From Geodermatophilus siccatus (GTDB lineage: Bacteria; Actinomycetota; Actinomycetes; Mycobacteriales; Geodermatophilaceae), in the NCBI RefSeq assembly GCF_900103785.1, contig NZ_FNHE01000013.1:1-64000 (forward strand): 64,000 nt of DNA, written 5' to 3'. The notes beneath the pieces were generated by a model, which did not search any database, was not told the origin of the DNA, and saw only the letters and a program-made list of their open reading frames with translations. Of the stretch, positions 60,100 through 64,000 are shown in pieces (positions within the stretch are counted from its first letter, which is position 1; each line of letters starts with the position of its first letter). Position numbers and translations under genes: made by a program.

Positions 60100-60159
60100 C
60101 ACCTGAGGAACCTCTCCCCCTGCTCACGGGAGGAAGCAGGGGGAGAGGTTCCTCAGGTG
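60100..60159. terminator. Bidirectional terminator hairpin
   Basis: A perfect 25-bp stem (60100-60124 / 60135-60159) with a 10-nt loop, between the convergent dehalogenase and ABC permease genes. Confidence 0.8.
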
Positions 60160-60229
60160 GTCATCGCCTCCTCCTGCCCGCCTTCGACGCCTCGGCGGTC
60201 CCCTGGACACGAGCGGCGCGGGTCCTCCC

Positions 60230-61095
60230 TCAGTCGAGCGCCCGCCGACGGAATCCCACCAGGCTCGTCACGCCGAAGACGACGAGGAAGCCGGCCAGCG
60301 CGAGGGCGCACAGCCACAGCGGCAGGTGCGGCACGTCCGGCGCCATCTCCGCGCGCAGCGCCTCGCTGACGTAGGTCAGCGGGTTGAGCGCGCAGACCAC
60401 CTGGAACCAGCGCAGCGTGTCCAGGGACTGCCACGGGAACTGGGTGGACCCGGTGAACAGCAGCGGCGTCAGGACGACGGCGAAGACGACGTTGATCCGG
60501 TTGGGCTTCACGAACGTCCCGAGCGTCATGCCCATCACCGCGCCGACCAGCGAGCCGAGCACGAGGAACGCGGTCAGCAGCGGCAGGTCGCCCCACTGCA
60601 CGGGCAGCGTGCCGAGCACCCACCAGCTGATCGGGAACATCACCGCGGCGGCGACCAGCGCCCGCAGCAGCGAGAACACGATCTTCTCGACGGCGACCAG
60701 CGCGGTGGGCAGCGGCGCGAGCAGCCGGTCCTCGATCTCCTTGGTGAAGGAGAAGTCGATGACCAGCGGGAAGGCGGTGTTCTGCAGCGCGGTGAGGAAG
60801 GCGGTCAGCGCGATGACGCCGGGCAGCAGCACGTCGGAGTACTGGCTGGTGGCGAACCCGAGCTCGACGAGCACCTTGCCGAAGACGAACAGCAGGAAGA
60901 CCGGCTGCAGCACGACCTGCAGCAGGAAGGGCACCAGCTCGCGGCCGGTGACGAAGACGTCGCGCCACAGCAGCGCGCCGAAGGCCCGGCCGACGTCCGG
61001 CCGGCCCGGTGCGGCGCTGCCGACCCCGGCGGCCAGGCCCGGTACGGCGGTGTCGGTGCTCGTCGCAGCCCCCCGCCCCGAGGAGGTGTCCGTGC

Positions 61096-61099
<4 letters not shown>
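60230..61099 (-). CDS. ABC-2 type exporter permease
   Basis: A 289-residue membrane protein. After a Ser/Thr/Gly-rich start, six transmembrane helices follow, with the ABC-2 features TAFLTALQNTAFPLVIDFSFTKEIEDRLLAPLPT, VGAVMGMTLGTFVKPNRINVVFAVVLTPLLFTGSTQFPW and NPLTYVSEALRAEM. It is the membrane part of a DrrAB-like drug or lipid exporter. ATG overlaps the ATPase stop (ATGA). Confidence 0.93.
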
Positions 61100-62058
<959 letters not shown>

Positions 62059-62100
62059 CGGCGGCCATGCTGCCACCGGGACGGGCGGGGACCGAGCGGG

Positions 62101-62481
62101 TTACGCGGACAGCGCAGCCGCCGTCTGCACCGTGGGGACGACACCGGCGGTGCCGGGGTGCGACCGGTTGCTGAACTCCCGCATCTCCGGGCCCCAGCGC
62201 CGCATCGCCGAGCGGTGCGGGTCGGTCCGGACGAACGCGCGCATCGCGGCCTCGTCGTCCCACCAGGACACGGTGGTGAAGTGCCGGGCCAGCGGCTGGG
62301 CGCGCAGGTACAGCGAGCGCGCGCCCGGAGCGGCCATGGTCTGGGCACGGATGGCCAGCGAGTCGCGGAAGAACGCCGGGACGTCGCGGAGCCGGCGCAG
62401 GTGCAGGTGGGTGACCACGACGACGCCCGGGCCGTCCCCGACGTGCTCGGCGGTCCACGGCAGATCGGGGATGACGGCCAC
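62101..62481 (-). CDS. DUF3291 / monooxygenase-like dimeric alpha-beta barrel protein
   Basis: A 126-residue protein with the ferredoxin-like barrel pattern: VVVTHLHLRRLRDVPAFFRDSLAIRAQ, SLYLRAQPLARHFTTVSWWDDEAAMRAFVRTDPHRSAM, then MREFSNRSH. The WDDEAAMRAF helix and HFTTVSWW strand are typical of antibiotic biosynthesis monooxygenase-like proteins and DUF3291. GTG start with GAGGAGG. It ends in TAA, rare here. Function not established. Confidence 0.82.
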   Translation of the reverse strand: MAVIPDLPWTAEHVGDGPGVVVVTHLHLRRLRDVPAFFRDSLAIRAQTMAAPGARSLYLRAQPLARHFTTVSWWDDEAAMRAFVRTDPHRSAMRRWGPEMREFSNRSHPGTAGVVPTVQTAAALSA

Positions 62482-62573
62482 GGCGACCTCCTCGGTGTCG
62501 TCCCCGTGGGTCGCCAGGCTAGGTCCCGCCGGCACGGCCGTGGAGTGGCCTTGGGCCCGCCCGGGGTCCTCCC

Positions 62574-63173
62574 TCAGCCCGCGAGGGTGCGCACCGTCTC
62601 CACCGCGGCGACGACGGCGAAGACGAGGAACAGCACCGCGGCCACCCGGCGGATCAGCGCCACCGGCAGCCGGTCGGCCAGCTTCTTGCCCAGGAACACG
62701 GCCAGGCCCGAGACGGTGAGCAGCGCGGCCCAGGACCCGACGAAGACCGACACCGGGTCGTCCAGGCGCGCGGCCAGCCCGGCGGTGGCCAGCTGCGACA
62801 GGTCGCCCCACTCGGCGGCGAACAGAACGCCGAAGGAGATGGCGGCGACCCGGAGGAACGACGTCCCCTCCTTGCCGGCCGCCACGTCGTCGGCCTCCTC
62901 CGGGCCCTCCGTCGCGCTGCGCCACAGCAGGACGGCGCCGGCCAGGAAGAGCACCGCCACCACCCCGCTGACCAACGCCTCGGGCAGCAGCGACAGCAGG
63001 CTGCCCGCGGTCACCGCGATGGCGACCTGCAGGCCGAACGCCGTCCCGACGCCGACGAACACCGGCAGGGGCGGGAAGCGGGTGGCCAGGACGAGGCTCG
63101 CGAACAGGGTCTTGTCCGGGAGCTCGACCGGCAGGACGAGCACGAAGGCGGTCAGCACGACCGTCAGGGACAC
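62574..63173 (-). CDS. TMEM165/GDT1 family cation exporter, probable manganese exporter
   Basis: A 199-residue membrane protein with six transmembrane helices in two homologous halves. The acidic motifs are VELPDKTLFASLVLATRF (first half) and FAAEWGDLSQLATAGLAARL (second half), the ExGD(K/R)(T/S) signature of UPF0016; the first copy has Pro in place of Gly. Bacterial members are manganese exporters. A yybP-ykoY-type manganese riboswitch is present in the leader, so expression should rise with manganese. GTG 63173 with GGAAGTGAG upstream. Confidence 0.95.
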   Translation of the reverse strand: MSLTVVLTAFVLVLPVELPDKTLFASLVLATRFPPLPVFVGVGTAFGLQVAIAVTAGSLLSLLPEALVSGVVAVLFLAGAVLLWRSATEGPEEADDVAAGKEGTSFLRVAAISFGVLFAAEWGDLSQLATAGLAARLDDPVSVFVGSWAALLTVSGLAVFLGKKLADRLPVALIRRVAAVLFLVFAVVAAVETVRTLAG

Positions 63174-63249
63174 GGGGTTCTCACTTCCGTCAGGGCGCTG
63201 CCGGACGGATGCGGGCAGCCTCCGACCGGCAGCTGCCGGCGAGGCGACT

Positions 63250-63360
63250 GCGGTCGAAGGTCTCGCCCACCCACGGCCGAGCGTGGGCCCGCTGACCGGG
63301 CGCCCGGGGGCGCCAGCGTGTCGACCAGCGGACGGGGGGCTACTCCCCTTCTCGGCCGGA
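63250..63360 (-). ncRNA. yybP-ykoY manganese riboswitch
   Basis: On the minus strand the leader has GAAGGGGAGUAGC (63339-63351) and, about 80 nt later, GCGAGACCUUC (63256-63266). These are the two conserved internal-loop strands of the yybP-ykoY riboswitch, and GAAGG pairs with CCUUC as P1. Strong GC stems separate them, as in the family. The downstream gene is the classic target of this riboswitch. Element ends are approximate. A further hairpin (CCGGCAGCTGCCGG) and stem before the GTG may form the expression platform. Confidence 0.88.
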
Positions 63361-63413
63361 GAGCCTAACCCAGCGGTGCCCGGAACTCGGCTGCGGGCCG
63401 GGGTGACCCGCGC

Positions 63414-63419
63414 TACGGT
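63414..63419 (+). promoter_or_regulatory. -10 box TACGGT before the MFS gene
   Basis: TACGGT ends 7 nt before GTG 63427, predicting a leaderless start there. That frame meets a TGA at codon 5. Confidence 0.55.
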
Positions 63420-63426
63420 GCGCGCC

Positions 63427-64000
63427 GTGCCGTTCCGTTGACGCCCGGCCAGGGCATCCCTGCCGCCCACCGCCCGGCCGCTCGCGCGCCTGGCGGTGGG
63501 GTGGACCGCGCTGTCCGAGCTGGTGCCGCTGTACCCGCTCTACGCGCTGCTGTTCCTCGACACGGGGCTCTCGGCCGCCGAGATCTCGCTGCTGTTCGCC
63601 GCCTGGTCGGTCACGGCGCTGCTGACCGAGGTGCCGGCCGGGGCGCTGGCGGACCGTTGGTCCCGCCGGGGCGCGCTCGTCGCGGGCGGCGTCCTGGAGG
63701 CGGCCGCCTTCGTCGTGTGGACCGTCGCGCCGCAGTACACCGGCTTCCTCGCCGGCTTCGTCATCTGGGGCGTGGCCGGCGCGCTGGTCTCCGGCACGGT
63801 CGAGGCCCTGGTCTACGACGGCCTGGCCGAGGTGGGCGCCGAGGGCGCCTTCGCCCGGGTCAACGGCGCGATGACGTCGGCCGAGCTGCTGGTGCAGATC
63901 CCGACCGCGGCCGCGGCCAGCGTGCTCTACGCGCTGGGTGGATACCCGCTGGTGGGCTGGGCCAGCGCCGCGGTCTGCCTCGCCTGGGCGGCGCTGGCCC
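63427..64000 (+). CDS. MFS transporter, N-terminal part; in-frame TGA at codon 5; runs off the window
   Basis: From about 63460 the frame encodes an MFS protein: LPPTARPLARLAVGW, TALSELVPLYPLYALLFLD (helix 1), AAWSVTALLTEVPAGALADRWSRRGALVAGG with the MFS loop 2-3 motif, and further helices to the window end. The leaderless GTG at 63427 is in frame, but the fifth codon is TGA (63439-63441). No ATG, GTG or TTG follows until GTG 63496, which lies inside helix 1. Initiation may occur at CTG 63460, or the gene may carry a nonsense mutation. The substrate is unknown; helix 1-5 only. Confidence 0.8.

Noticed and set aside
63439-63441. The TGA as a selenocysteine codon
   Set aside because: It lies at codon 5 of an MFS N-terminus where no selenocysteine is known, and no SECIS-like stem follows. 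Mutation or a downstream start is simpler.

Overview
The window is about 74 percent G+C by eye and carries actinobacterial signatures throughout: GTG starts are common, stop and start codons overlap as ATGA or GTGA, and many genes start 6-8 bases after a TANNNT-like -10 box (leaderless transcription). The gene set includes an ergothioneine cluster, an actinobacterial urease operon without ureE, EgtE next to a SigK/RskA-type pair, a TipAL-like regulator and a GH6 glucanase. Together with the long perfect intergenic hairpins, this suggests a soil or rock actinobacterium, most likely of the family Geodermatophilaceae (Blastococcus, Geodermatophilus or Modestobacter). The family assignment is inference; no marker gene here proves it.

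Layout. 1-90: the 3' end of a 5S rRNA and its terminator. 200-2250: a GntR/ABC-transporter operon with a palindromic operator. 2352-6811: urease ureABCFGD. 6956-9375: a small protein, allantoicase, a lipoprotein, a membrane protein and the C-terminal remnant of a guanine-type deaminase, together a purine/urea nitrogen neighbourhood. 9394-16508: ergothioneine genes egtABCD and egtE, split by an ECF sigma/anti-sigma pair. 16579-24956: mixed housekeeping genes (DUF309, TspO-like, malic enzyme, Fpg/Nei glycosylase, HAD, metallo-beta-lactamase fold, Rieske oxygenase). 25125-27187: DUF485 plus acetate-type symporter. 27433-38479: manganese catalase, a two-component pair, PH-domain membrane proteins, rhodanese, GH6 glucanase, acyl-CoA ligase, P450 and a SEC-C protein. 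38668-47986: an L-arabinose-type regulon (chvE-gguA-gguB, a LacI regulator, araB-araD-araA) with two related operators. 47983-60064: TetR/SMR efflux, arginine deiminase, SDR, three flavin/Fe-S oxidase genes, an FUSC protein, a TipAL-like regulator, DinB and a haloalkane dehalogenase. 60230-64000: an ABC-2 exporter, a small monooxygenase-like protein, a GDT1-family transporter behind a manganese riboswitch, and a truncated MFS gene.

How the parts fit. Urease and allantoicase both serve release of ammonia from purine-derived urea. Ergothioneine, manganese catalase and riboswitch-controlled manganese export fit an oxidative and desiccation stress lifestyle. Sugar uptake and arabinose catabolism appear to be controlled by the LacI protein encoded between them. 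No prophage, insertion sequence, CRISPR array or tRNA is visible, and no stretch longer than 300 bases lacks a gene.

Most worth a second look: the yybP-ykoY-type manganese riboswitch before the GDT1 gene, the in-frame TGA at codon 5 of the last gene, the exact MerR-type promoter of the TipAL-like regulator, the paired arabinose operators, the coupled mini-ORF before araB, the Rieske protein with a degenerate second Rieske-like module, the insert in UreF, and the repeat-built N-terminus of the PH-domain protein.
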